A stretch of DNA of 64,000 bases from Adiantum capillus-veneris (lineage: Eukaryota > Streptophyta > Polypodiopsida > Polypodiales > Pteridaceae): NCBI GenBank assembly GCA_014529385.2, contig CM043968.1:21815484-21879483 (forward strand), given 5' to 3'. Both the position numbers and the translations under genes were made by a program. Shown in pieces: positions 22,207-34,324 of the stretch (position 1 is the first letter of the stretch; the number at the start of each line of letters is the position of its first letter). Below the pieces are notes generated by a model. That model was not told where the DNA came from. It was given only the letters and a program-made list of their open reading frames with translations, and did not search any database.

Positions 22207-22959
22207 TCATTCTCTACAGTCTCTTTTCATGTGACCCTTCTTTCCACAATGGTAGCATTCTATGTCACTCTTGCCTTTAGCACTGCGGGAATTTCTACGA
22301 GACTGATCCCTCTTTCCACCTTTGTACTTTTCTTTGGTCCTTCCCCTGACAACTAAGGCTGCTCCTTTTCCTTTTTCCATTGTCTTTCTGTTGGTTTCTT
22401 CAATAAGCAGACTGCCTTCTACACCTGCTATGGTCAAACCATCTGGAGGTGCAGAATTAATCAAAGCTCTGCGAAAAGTGTCCCAACTTTCTGGCAATGC
22501 AATCAACAGGAACATAGCTCTAACAGGTTCATCAAAATTGACACCTTTAGCTGACAACTGACTGTAGATGGTGTTGAATTCATTCAGATGATTGGACATA
22601 GGGGTCCCTTCTTTCATCTTCAAGTCAACAAGCTTCTTAAGCCAGTATACCTGTGAAGCTGCACTCTGCTTCTCATAAAGATCACTCAGCTTTTTCCATG
22701 CTTGATAAGCCGACATCTCGTCTGCTACATTGAAGTAAACGCTTTCTGCCAAAGTCAGCATAATGGTAGAAAGTGCCAATTCATCCATTTCGCTCCATTC
22801 ATCTTCGTCCATATCTTGTGGTTTTATCCCCTTGAGCTTTATAGGTTTTATCTGCTTCTTTTGTACCAACACGTGCCAAATCTGCTTCTTCCACAATGGG
22901 AAATTAGTTCCATCCAACTTCTTGATATTGTAAAGGGCAGTGTCCTGTGATCCAGCCAT
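22207..22959 (-). CDS. copia Gag (UBN2 type) with CCHC knuckle
   Basis: 250 residues. It starts MAGSQDTALYNIKKLDGTNFPLWK, split here as MAGSQDTALYNI then KKLDGTNFPLWK, the usual N-terminus of copia Gag. The UBN2 core follows, with LMLAESV-like and LYEKQSAASQVYWLKKLVDLKM segments. Near the C-terminus is CYHCGKKGHMKRDC (CX2CX4HX4C), which binds RNA. It stops at a TGA two codons after the knuckle, and the protease continues in the same frame, so this stop is probably a mutated sense codon. The ATG at 22957-22959 is about 70 bp inside the PBS-like site. Confidence 0.88.
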   Translation of the reverse strand: MAGSQDTALYNIKKLDGTNFPLWKKQIWHVLVQKKQIKPIKLKGIKPQDMDEDEWSEMDELALSTIMLTLAESVYFNVADEMSAYQAWKKLSDLYEKQSAASQVYWLKKLVDLKMKEGTPMSNHLNEFNTIYSQLSAKGVNFDEPVRAMFLLIALPESWDTFRRALINSAPPDGLTIAGVEGSLLIEETNRKTMEKGKGAALVVRGRTKEKYKGGKRDQSRRNSRSAKGKSDIECYHCGKKGHMKRDCRE

Positions 22960-23024
22960 AACTATGCTTCACAGTAGTTTACTTTCCTGGGAAAAATTCG
23001 GCAGATTTTCCCTTGTAAACTGTC

Positions 23025-23035
23025 CTCTGAACCAA
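23025..23035 (-). other. PBS-like site of the copia element
   Basis: Minus-strand TTGGTTCAGAG, one base shorter than the TTGGTATCAGAG primer-binding site (initiator tRNA-Met) common in plant copia elements, placed just upstream of Gag. Confidence 0.5.
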
Positions 23036-23043
23036 TATCAACC

Positions 23044-24022
23044 TGTCAAATGAATCAATAAAGCTTCAGATTCTGCAGAAATTTTGGCAGAGTCTCCTTT
23101 GTAAAATGGCTATGGTGTACTAAAAAACAGACAAAAAACAGCTCAAAAAACCGTTGTCTCTCTAACACTGTAAGCTGTGGGTAAACCTGTCCTGCACCTG
23201 TACTGTCTCTCAATGCCCTGTCACTGTCTTGTAAGCATAGACTGCGACAATGCCTCAACAGCAGTAAAGCAAAGATGCAATCCCAACTGTCTAACTCACA
23301 GTCAATACATCCTAGCTACCTATCTAAGGGTGCTCGAGGGATTGCTCCAAGATTTGTATCACCGAAAGGATCTCAACATTCGAGAATCCCCCAGCTCAAT
23401 AAAACCTCACTCGACCCTCAACAAAGGCTGCAGTAAATCTGACAGTACATAGACTTCCCACAAAGTCATACATCCACAAATTTCCCACTGTATAGTGTAA
23501 CCGCTGCGGCGATTGTTTTCTGCATGACTCACACCTAGCAAACCCTCAACAGACCTACATCATCTCTGACAATACATCCCATGTGGAAGTACCTGCAATT
23601 TCAGGATGAAATCTGGAATATCAAGCAGCAAACACAAGCTACCTGATGAACTAATGGATGTCGCCTACAGTCTGTGTGAGGTGCGCCCGTGTCGTATGTG
23701 ACACGCCTCCAAGAACTGTGAGCCATCCTTTGTTGTGTAGATAGCCACAAATGAGCACTCTGGAAGTGTAGTCAGCACTTGCAGTCGTAGGCCGAAACCC
23801 CAAATTTGCAGAGTCGGATCTGCACCCGCCGAGACCACGTAGTCGAAAATGGCCTGCGCAGATCTTTGTCGAAGCCGAACGGTGGACGAGATGACCTCAG
23901 AATGAAATTCTGAGAACACCAAGCCCTTCGGCCTTGCCCACAGGAATTGGGGCCATGTCTTTGCCTGTCGAATCTCACTCCAACTGGCTTAGTTAGCCTC
24001 CAAGTTTATTTTCACGCGAGTG
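23044..24022. other. unresolved tract upstream of the copia element
   Basis: Expected to hold the copia 5' LTR, yet shows no clear match to 18641-18894. Locally more GC-rich than its surroundings from 23680 to 23990, where a WD40-like fragment is found. Nothing else recognised. Confidence 0.35.
23665..23922 (-). pseudogene. possible WD40-repeat fragment
   Basis: 85-residue frame with the segments DYVVSAGADPTLQIW, LQVLTTLPECSFVAI and TTKDGSQFLEAC. The first resembles the ...SAG.D.T..IW end of a WD40 blade and the later part a following blade start. GC content and codon use differ from the surrounding AT-rich repeats. It may be a captured host exon. Only one and a half blades are present, so the call rests on weak similarity, and a chance ORF is possible. 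Confidence 0.3.
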
Positions 24023-25542
24023 AGACATCATACGCGTATGATGTCTACTTTGTTCAAAAGGGCTCAAACATGTAATGTAGCGGGGCCTTAGCATGGTATA
24101 GACTCTTGTGATGTTAGAATCTGATTTGGGTTTCACTTATGTGATTGGAGACAATAATCAAGTATAAAGCTTTGGATTCCAGAATCTGGGTCTAGATGGG
24201 TACACAGATACAAAACTTGAGGAGACTTGGGGTTTTGGGCTAAGATTAATGGGGTAAAGGCATTGGAAGTGAGAAATTTGACCAGAATTATCATATGGCT
24301 CTTTGTAGACATTGTATGCATATAATGTCTCTTTTAAGATTTTAATGGGGTAAAGGCATTGGAAGTGAGAAATTTGACCAGAATTATCATATGGCCCTTT
24401 GTAGACATTGTACGCATATAATGTCTCTTTTAAGATTTTTGGCCCAGACTTCATCTGTAGCATCCCTAGGTGATTGGAAATCCTTTGATTATCTCATTGG
24501 AGATGAGTCATGTGTTTGGGGGCCATAGAATGTTTCTTTTGTCGAGATTTTTTATTTTGCGTTCCATGTGGTCACAACCTTGCCCAAATTTGTCTAAATT
24601 GAATGCATGGCTTTTATATAATATAGTGAACATGCTTTTGATGAAAAATTTGGAGTTTGGCACTGTATAGGAGATGAGACATTATACGTGTATAATGTCT
24701 ACTGATGCAAAATAGGTTGGGACTCCATAGGTGGGTTCTGTAAATCTTGTGAATGATATCCATGGTCTTTGATTTGGATTGAGCTTGTGAATTGGTGTCA
24801 AAGAGCTTGAAGAGGTTTCTACATACAGAATTCCACTTTTTTTAATGATTGAAGGTCAAAAGATACTCAAAAGTGATAAAAATGTGCTAAGGAGATCATA
24901 ATGATGTGTATAAAGAGTTAGAGTTTCCAAAATCACAACAACCTATCGATTCAAGACTTTTAGACATTGTATGTGTATAATGTCTACTTTGGAATTTTTG
25001 GCTTAAACTTGTGGTAGAGGTAGCTCATGATGTGTGCATGGCTCTGATATGTGCAAATATGAAATTGGACTAGTGCTCATGAGCTCAAGGTCATAGAAAC
25101 GGTTTATGCCACTTTAATTTTGAAAGTTGATGTGAGTGGTGATCAAAACATGCCCAATGTTGCCCAAACTTGGTGTAGAGGCTATATGCGATATGCTTTA
25201 CAATTTTGGATGTTTAGAGTGTTGACATAATTCCTCTGTGACAAGACATTATATGTGTATAATGTATATTTTTGCAAAATGGCATATGCACATGGTTAGG
25301 CTATGTGATTGCAGTGTGTAAAATTTCACTTGATTTGAAGCACTTTTGGTAATTCTAAAGCCAAATTTATGAGATTAGGCTAAGACTTCGCACTTTTTGG
25401 GTCTTGAGTACCCTAATTAGCTCCAAATCTTATGAAATTTTATGTGCTTCATGTTTAGGGTATGCATAATGTGGTTGTGAAGTAAAGTGAGTGATCTCTC
25501 TACAAAATCTAAATGTGAGACATCATACGTGTATGATGTCTC
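24023..25542. repeat. palindrome array P3 (AGACATCATACGCG type)
   Basis: Seven palindromes centred at about 24034, 24318, 24414, 24688, 24973, 25255 and 25529. Spacing is 284, 96 (a local duplication), 274, 285, 282 and 274 bp. Arms are AGACAT(C/T) with complementary partners. The first copy (24023-24046) is a perfect 24 bp palindrome with centre TACGCGTA; others have TACGTGTA, TATGCATA, TATGTGTA and similar CpG-decay products. The arms are the same as in array P4 except at one or two paired positions. Confidence 0.88.
24248..24439. repeat. 96 bp tandem duplication carrying one palindrome
   Basis: Two consecutive copies starting AATGGGGTAAAGGCATTGG at 24248 and 24344, differing at very few positions (one changes TGTATGCA to TGTACGCA inside the palindrome). 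Confidence 0.88.
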
Positions 25543-26417
25543 CTTCGATAAGAAGTGAGTTTGATCCCTTGGGATGTTTTGTGCTTGTTCCCTAGGCCTT
25601 GCTAGCTATTTTTCAACTTAAAAAGTTAGATGTTCAGCTTATAAACTCCCTGTTTGGTAGTCTCCAAAAGAGATTTCTTCATTTTGGGGAGTCTTCCCAC
25701 AAAATTCTTCTCGAGCTCCATCTCCAAAGCATGTGGATGCAGAAGGGCACCTTTCCATGGTTTTGATGTATCATTTGAATTGACAAATACCCTTTTTGGT
25801 GATTTCTTACTCAAACAATGTCTTTTGATGAGGAGATGGTCGGTGACATTTTTTCTTGATGTTTGACCTTACATGTTGGTTGTTGATGATATGTCAACGA
25901 TTCTTGTGAAGTTTGGTGGCAAACAGACACCTCACTTGGTCGTGGGGACCAAATGATGCTTTGCGTGTCTGAAGCCCTGTCTCAAGCCCTAATTGGATGT
26001 TTTGGTCCACTTGTTGAAAATAGATCCGAGAGGAGGTTACCTTGGCTTATAGAAATTCTTGAGATATAACTTCTCATGAAGTTTTGTGTTGTTTCAGTGA
26101 TCTCTTCCCGATCAGCATCTGTCGTGCCTGAAGAGGTTAGGGTTTTTCTGGTTCACCTAAACCCACATTGGAGGTCATAGAGGTGTGTTCCGAGGTTAGG
26201 GTTAACCTCCTATCAAGTCTTGTAGTTACCGGGTCCGGTGTTGAAGCGTTACGGCCCCGTTTTGTTTTTTCTCTTGTGATGACACATTGTCATTTTTTGG
26301 AGTTTTTCGTGACAAAGAGAGTATAGAACAAGAAAAGCACACGGTAACGAGTCTACCTTTTATGTCTAGTAGCGGTTGGTGTGTTGTGGGCATTGTACAA
26401 AACCGTAGAAGGTCTGT
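25543..26417. repeat. conserved flank of array P3, left part, interrupted by element E
   Basis: Matches 61440-62320, which follows array P4. Shared landmarks are GTGAAGTTTGGTGGCAAAC, the GATGCTTTGCGTGTCTGA-like segment and the CGTAGAAG just before 26418. The same family resumes at 39059 after element E. No coding evidence; probably leader or LTR sequence of the palindrome-bearing family. Confidence 0.65.
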
Positions 26418-28496
<2,079 letters not shown>

Positions 28497-29034
28497 ATTT
28501 GATGCATGCCTGACGAAGTAGACGGAGCCAACCATGTTGACAAACCAAGAGAAAGAGATGCAGTAGATTATAAAGATAGTGGCTGCTACTTTGCAACAGT
28601 AGTATGGAAGTCAAGTGCAGAATAGAAATCCAAATTTGGATACCAATTTGAAAATTGAGAACCGAGAATTGCAGCAGTCCGCAAAAAGTGAATTGGGTGA
28701 ATTTCAAGGGTAGGATAACATTTCAAGGGTAGGATAACACAAACATTTTTAAAGTACTTGAGCCAATAATGGAAATAGGAAATTTGAATTGTTAGATAAC
28801 TAGAAACAAGAGATGCTGCTACAATTTGCACTTGCCTTGATTAAAATGCATGCCTTGTTCCTCTTGCTAATCCATAGATTTAATTGTTTTTGTATTTAAC
28901 CCTTTGAAAAAAAGTTTTTGAGCCCCCACCCTAGCTGCTTCTCATCAAGTTCACTAGAAATGTCGGGATGTGTGCGGTCTAGCTGGGAAGGTGCATGACC
29001 TCTAGCTGTGAGAGTTCGTGATGAGAGTCACAAA
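28497..29034 (+). other. start of the interior of element E, possible gag remnant
   Basis: Follows the left LTR. In one frame about 28510-28700 reads like a retroelement Gag start (segment EVDGANHVDKPREREMQ, then QNRNPNLDTNLKIENRE) with stops. A 20 bp direct repeat (AATTTCAAGGGTAGGATAAC-like) occurs twice near 28700-28740. No standard PBS recognised. Confidence 0.35.
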
Positions 29035-29147
29035 CACTGTAAGAAAAAATGCTTATGTAAAATCACCAATATTATTTCTAAGGATGACTAAAAATCAAAG
29101 AGTGTTTGTGACATCAAAGTCACAATGAAATCCTCTTTCCTATAGTG
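29035..29147. mobile_element. possible small MITE with CACTGTAAGAAA-like ends
   Basis: Left end CACTGTAAGAAA; right end TTTCCTATAGTG, whose complement is CACTATAGGAAA. The ends resemble CACTA-type termini, and the element is 113 bp. No matching 3 bp target duplication, so weak. Confidence 0.35.
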
Positions 29148-29878
29148 CTTGGAATTTGCTTGTTTTCATAGTTGAGATTATGATGAGAGAATCATCAAAT
29201 CATATTCAATTTCACTTAAAAGAACCACTTTAAAACACTAAAGTTACAGCCATGAAACCTCAATGCTCATACAAGCACAAGTCTCAATCAAAACCCAAAC
29301 CTCTTTCATGGTCTCATGTAGCCTCGCCCCCAATTACATAGTTGTAACATCAAATAGTTGAAAGGAATACACGACCTTCCACCTTCAGGGCGATAGTTTT
29401 ATGATTTTGAATAGATTCAAGAGCCTTTAAATTTAAATACACACACCATGTTGATAAGGGGAAACCCTAATTCACTCTCTCACAAGATTAGATACAAGAT
29501 TGCAAACAGACAGGACTACAACACACATAGTCTAGGCAACCATGGAAGCTATTGTACAATAGTGATAAATTGCATGTTTTTTCACTAAAAAGCAGCATTC
29601 TCTCTCTTCTCCATGGAATTGTGAGCTAAGGTGTCAATTTTTGGGCCATTTTTCCACTTTGAACAAAAACTAGGTCATTAATTTATCTCATTTTTACCCA
29701 AAAAAGGCCAATTTTTAATGCAAAAAATCTAAAACGGACTCAAAAAATCCCTAAATTTGTGGGATCACTTTCATAAGAATAAATATGCATCATTTTTCAT
29801 CAGTATTCCTTTTTGGGTCGTTTCCATGCAATTTTGGGATGACATATATTAGTTGCTATTTTGGACAGTCTTTGCCCG
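29148..29878. other. unassigned AT-rich interior of element E
   Basis: No ORF or repeat that I can support between the small MITE and the 268 bp direct repeat. Confidence 0.35.
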
Positions 29879-30146
29879 CATCAGTCTTTATAGGCAAGAT
29901 GAGTGTGCCACCATGAAACACTTGGAATATGTACATCATAAAACCAAAATTGGCATATTATAAATTAGAAAACACACAATAGCACCACATCTAGGGACAC
30001 GACTCCCCAGATAGATATGTACATGATAGCAATTGTAATAGCCGCTCTAGCATATACCATAATATGTGCATGATTTCTTTTATTCCAATGCATCAAAAAG
30101 TGTCAATAATGAGGCAAATTTCTTTATTTCACACTATGTACATGAC
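29879..30146 (+). repeat. 268 bp direct repeat, first copy
   Basis: From CATCAGTCTTTATAGGC to TTTCACACTATGTACATG it matches 32387-32652 at roughly 80 percent. The two copies flank the gypsy-protease/WAK/ORF-C region, so they could be LTR parts of an element nested in E or a duplicated spacer. Confidence 0.7.
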
Positions 30147-30199
30147 ACAAAATGACACCAGTTCTACTAGGTCAATGCATTTGGCATTTTTAGGTCCAT

Positions 30200-31450
30200 C
30201 CTAGGATGTTCTTGGCTCCATAAGTTTCCTCATCAGTTTTGTTGAATTCTGATCTATCGGTCTTCTACCGTATACTTCTTGTAGTGAGAGGATGCATCAA
30301 ATTTGTCTGTGTATGATCCCTCTGCATTCTCCATTCTTTTTTCCAAAGATCTTTAAGGGTTTGCTTTAGCTTTTGGTGGTAATTTCCTTTTTTTCTCAAT
30401 TATTGTCATTCTTGATTATGTTTTAGCTGTGTCCTTGGTTTTTCCATTGCTTTGTTTCTTTGGATTAGTCTTTGAAGCTGGTTTCACTCCTCTTTGTGTA
30501 ATTTTGTCCTTGACACAGTCATTTACTCCTAGGAGCATCAAATAATTCATATTTCTCTTTAAAAGAGGTATATTTTTTCCTTCCATGTTTCCTACTTACT
30601 TACTTGTTTTGCTTGATATCTATTTTGTCTTCTATACTTCTCTTTGAGGAAATCATAGAAGATCACCTCCTTGTGGTTTGTTTCATCATCAAAGCTACTC
30701 AATATTTCATCCTCATCATCAACCTCTAGTGCATCATCTCATGAATCTTGGAACTCTTTGTCACTTTCATCGCTCACATCTTGGATGGAAACCTTGTCCA
30801 CTATGCATTTTCTATTTTTGACCCTAATTTCAAGATAACACTTACCACTTGGAAGAGTGTTATGTCCAAAACCTCTTCATCACAGAAGTTAGTTGGGGTT
30901 GTCTTGTTCACATATATATCTAGAGTAACCAGTATCTCGTCCCATCTAAAAGGCTCAAATGAATCTTTTAGAAATGATCTCAAATAAAGTCCTTATCTTC
31001 CACTAACCTTTCTGTAATGCAATCTTCTTTATTCAGGGTCTCATATTTGGACACTCAACACATCCAAATATATGCTTTGTTGTGCAACCATGTAGGTACT
31101 TTCTTTTTATGGATTGTAGTTGAGTCAAATTCCTCTACCAAAGTTTGAATAACATCTCTATAAATATGGTCCTTGACACTTATCCTTGTGGTAACATCCT
31201 TTTGCTACAAGTAGATATGATCATAACACCAATCTTGCACAATCTTAGCATGAATGGTTTCCCCAAAATGATACCAAATTTGTGGCTTTTTTTAAGTTCA
31301 CAATGGAAAGGATATGCTCGTACTCAATTTTGCATGAGGATACTATGATCTGTTCTAGCATATCCACGAGTCTTCCCACATATCCATCTGCAAGTTGCAC
31401 TTTCTTTCATGTTTTTTTGAGAGTAGGTATCCCACATTTTTTTGGGCATG
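30200..31450 (-). pseudogene. decayed gypsy protease and pol linker
   Basis: Minus-strand frames around 31200-31440 match the protease of element 1: ADGYVGRLVDMLEQIIVSSC and IEYEHILSIV (element 1: ADGHVERPMGLLEAIVVSSC, IEYAHTFSIV), and the region beyond it matches bases 1-250. The stretch 30200-31100 is a charged K/E-rich linker with stops. No intact frame remains. It is the protease end of a Ty3/gypsy element related to element 1. Confidence 0.65.
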
Positions 31451-31940
31451 GAAATGCGAAAGCTCATGCAGTGTAATTACATTGAGTTATGAATTTGGAT
31501 CCAGATGGAATTGTGGGAATCCATCTTTCCAACCCCATGTAAATTGCACGCACAACAAGATCCTCTTCTACACACCCACAAGGACTTACTCAGTGAAATC
31601 CATAGACTACATCAACAATGTGATGATAGTGGTAGATCCACAGATGTCCATATGCAGTGCAATGGGGCTCAGTAGTACATTCGGCCTACCGATAGGAGCC
31701 CCATTTTCATTTGCGAGCTACAACACAATCGCATTGATCAGGTGCTCATCGACATCCTCACTCTATAGCAAGCAAAATTGTGATGCATCACTACATCAAG
31801 TGTGTGACAACTTGTATGGGTGTCAAGGGATAAAGCAATTATGGATACAACCCAATTCACCATCGTCATTGTGTTGTGTGTTGTCGAGCTCGGTGCTAGC
31901 CATCCTCGGAGGTGTTACATCTGCTACATCAAAGGACAAT
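31451..31940 (+). pseudogene. captured WAK-type galacturonan-binding (GUB_WAK) domain fragment
   Basis: Open plus-strand frame (31395-31973). The protein has CGNPSFQPHVNC, then YSVKSIDYINNVMIVVDPQM, ICSAMG, FGLPIGAPFSFASYN, ALIRCSS, CDNLYGCQG and SSLCCV. This Cys pattern and the Y.V..IDY.N...VVDP segment are those of the extracellular GUB_WAK_bind region of plant wall-associated / LRK10-like receptor kinases, which contacts cell-wall pectin. Only the extracellular part is present, with no kinase. To the left is a minus-strand protease and to the right the coiled-coil ORF C-terminus, so this is a host-gene fragment caught in repeats. The frame is uninterrupted for about 150 residues, suggesting recent capture or selection. 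Confidence 0.62.
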
Positions 31941-32095
31941 GTTCTTACCAAGCTACCACATGCAAGATTTTGAGGAAGCCTTCTACACCGGCTTCTTTAC
32001 TTATGATGGCAAAAATATTTGGCCCCACAGTCACCTTGGGCAGTATAAGGTATGAGTCATACTTGAAGCTGCTTAATCCCCAAGGGTTCCATTGA
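31941..32095 (+). pseudogene. copy C: C-terminal domain of the coiled-coil ORF
   Basis: Starts at the conserved MFLPSYHMQDF and continues FEEAFYTGFF, then after a frame change IFGPTVTLGSIRYES. Copy D has MFLPSYHL, FEETFYIGFF and IFGPTLLAQHARYES. Only about 50 residues remain. The junction with the WAK-like fragment lies within a few bases of 31940. Confidence 0.7.
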
Positions 32096-32386
32096 CACAA
32101 AAACATCTTTTACCATAAGCAGGAGATCAAGACCTGTCATTTCAGGGACGATATGAACATGGAAGGTTTGATTTCTTTGCGTAGAGATTGTCTTAGAAGG
32201 TCGAGAAGGTGATTGACATCCATCTCATCATTTCCATGTGCCTACAAGTTAAGCTTTATCCTTGGTTGACATAGAGTTGATGGTTTTGTTCTTGATGTGC
32301 TAGCATTCTCTCGTGGCGTATCCTCCAACAACATGCAATTTTATGACGATGCCTGTTAACTGCTGTTTTTTAAAAATTTTGTCTAC

Positions 32387-32652
32387 ATCAGTCTTTATAG
32401 GCGAGATGAGTATGCCACCAAGAAACACTTGGAATATGTACATCATTTAACTAGAACATGCATATTATTAAGTAGAAAAGGACATAATAGCACCACATCT
32501 AAGGTTGCAAATCCCCAGATAGATATGTACATAATAGGACTGCAGTAGCCGCTCTAGCATATATCACAATATGTACATGATTGCTTTTACTCCCATGGAT
32601 CAAAAGGTGTAAAAAATGAGATGAATGTTTTTATTTCACACAGTGTATGTGC
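32387..32652 (+). repeat. 266 bp direct repeat, second copy
   Basis: Matches 29879-30146 (TAGCCGCTCTAGCATATA and flanks are shared). Confidence 0.7.
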
Positions 32653-32713
32653 CACGTCCCCCCTCGAAACCTGCACATCCTTTGATATGTGCCACAACAA
32701 CATTTGTTAAGCA

Positions 32714-34055
32714 TTAACACTAGAATGGTAACCTAACAGGACATAAAAGTGTCCTTTCAAGGTTTTGGGAAAATTTTCCAAAACCATAGTAGATCCACTC
32801 ATTTTGAAAAATCCTTTCATGAGCTTATAGTTAATAACTACTACATATGGAAAAAATGAGAAACTTGTAATTTTTCTCAACCCTTGGTCACTACAAGCCT
32901 CCAAAGTTGATGGACCAGTGCATTTTGCCCAAAACAACAATTTCTTACGATTGATTGCATATAAATAAGAGTGGAGATTTTGGTAGGACATGAGATAAAA
33001 TGCCCCGTTAACTTCAATGGGTTGGTGACCAAAACATATGGTTGCTTTTACCTCACTAATTTTTTTTTGGGCAAAAAAAAAAGGTACAAAAAAGTTGCAT
33101 TTTTGCCATTCTGCGGACCTATCATCAAAGTTTCTATAGTCACGCTCAATACAGATACTATATACATGTTTTCTTAGTTCCCTTTGGGCCTCTTGATTCA
33201 AAAGGAGCCATGGAGCATGTCAAAAGGATAATGGATCTCTTACAATTGGAACCTTGGGGGCAATGATAAAGTGCTAAGTACAGCAAACATGAAAAAACCA
33301 GGTTTAGCATTATGACCTCTAGAAACCCATAGAAACTCCTCAATATCTAGCCAAGTTTGTAGTGATTAGATATGGTTACTACCTACAAAATACACACAAT
33401 TGGCCTAAGAAACTAGCAATATTATGAAAGTTACACTTGCTACTCTAAAATGTATCGTATTCTTCAGCAATCAAAAAACTCAATCATCATCATATACTAT
33501 GCTATATAGCATATTAGGTCCCCCAAAACTCAAGGAAGATTAGATTTATGTTATACATTACACTTACACAATCAAAATTGAATTTGGATATCAAGAAAGC
33601 CACCTAAAAAATCAAAAAAGTGCTAATTTTGGCCAAAAAACAGGATTATGCAATTCTTGTAAATTGGTCATAACTTTCAAATTTAACACTTAGCTCTCCC
33701 TACAAGCATCAAAACATGTTGATAACTATGAAGGCCTAACCTCTAGCCATCTAAACCTCATAAACATGAAGTTTAGAGTGGTATAGTTGCCAAAAATTGA
33801 AAAAAAGCCAAAAACAGGACCCGTTTTTTCACACAGTTTAGGTTCAAACATGTTGTGCAAGAGTAAGGTTAATGGTGAGATCGGTACTAAAAAAAAAATG
33901 CTAAGTTTTTTTCAGCTCATAAGGCAACTTTGTGGATATATATCACCTAAAAATTCATTTTCATACTCTTCAAATAATTCAAGCAAAATGGTCACTTAAC
34001 AGGACACAAAAGTGTCCAAGGACATAAAAGTGTCCTGTTACCATTCTAGTGTTAA
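32714..34055. mobile_element. TTAA-flanked TIR element, piggyBac-like, non-autonomous
   Basis: TTAA at 32714-32717 is followed by CACTAGAATGGTAAC. At the other end GTTACCATTCTAGTG is followed by TTAA at 34052-34055, so there is a perfect 15 bp TIR with a duplicated TTAA target. Just inside are short palindromic units AGGACATAAAAGTGTCCT, once on the left (32738-32755) and twice on the right (34001-34017 with a small change, and 34019-34036). TTAA targets are the hallmark of piggyBac and also occur with Kolobok. The 1334 bp interior has an AT-rich minus-strand ORF (164 aa, 32707-33201) that overlaps the TIR and resembles no transposase I know, so the copy is taken as non-autonomous. Confidence 0.75.
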
Positions 34056-34324
34056 AACTCATTGTCAAACACCACATCTTCATTCTCATACTTAATTTTT
34101 ATATAGTTAAACCCATCATCCTCTTCACTAGGTCTTGCATCAAATGGATCATCATTCCCTCTTCTTTTGAACCATGTAACCTTTTTTCTTGCTATGCGAT
34201 TTTTCATGTTTGTCCATTCAGCTCATGCAATGTGTAGGTTGCATTTCCATCTCTTTGCAAGCTTCATTATTGTAGAGTGTTGGTTATCAAGGCTACTATC
34301 ATACACCAAAACCCAATCTCCCTC

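Larger units (their letters stand above)
18641..23043 (-). mobile_element. Ty1/copia retrotransposon
   Basis: Minus-strand order gag - protease - integrase - reverse transcriptase - RNase H is diagnostic of Ty1/copia (integrase before RT). It has a 3' LTR at 18641-18894, a PPT next to it and a PBS-like site near 23025-23035. From Gag to RT everything lies in one reading frame interrupted by five stop codons (TGA at 22207, TGA at 21700, TAG at 21010, TAA at 20662, TGA at 20539), with one frameshift near 19370. That pattern is simple decay of a single gag-pol ORF. The matching 5' LTR could not be seen beyond 23043. Confidence 0.88.

Noticed and set aside
22062-22561. Plus-strand ORFs antisense to the copia gag-protease region
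   Set aside because: Shadows of the well-supported minus-strand domains.
31395-31480. Start of the WAK-like ORF as a signal peptide (MHFLSCFF...)
   Set aside because: This part is the antisense of the gypsy protease region shared with element 1, so it is not part of the captured domain.
32707-33201. 164-residue ORF as a piggyBac transposase
   Set aside because: It overlaps the TIR, has no DDE-type motif I can recognise and is AT-rich; more likely chance.
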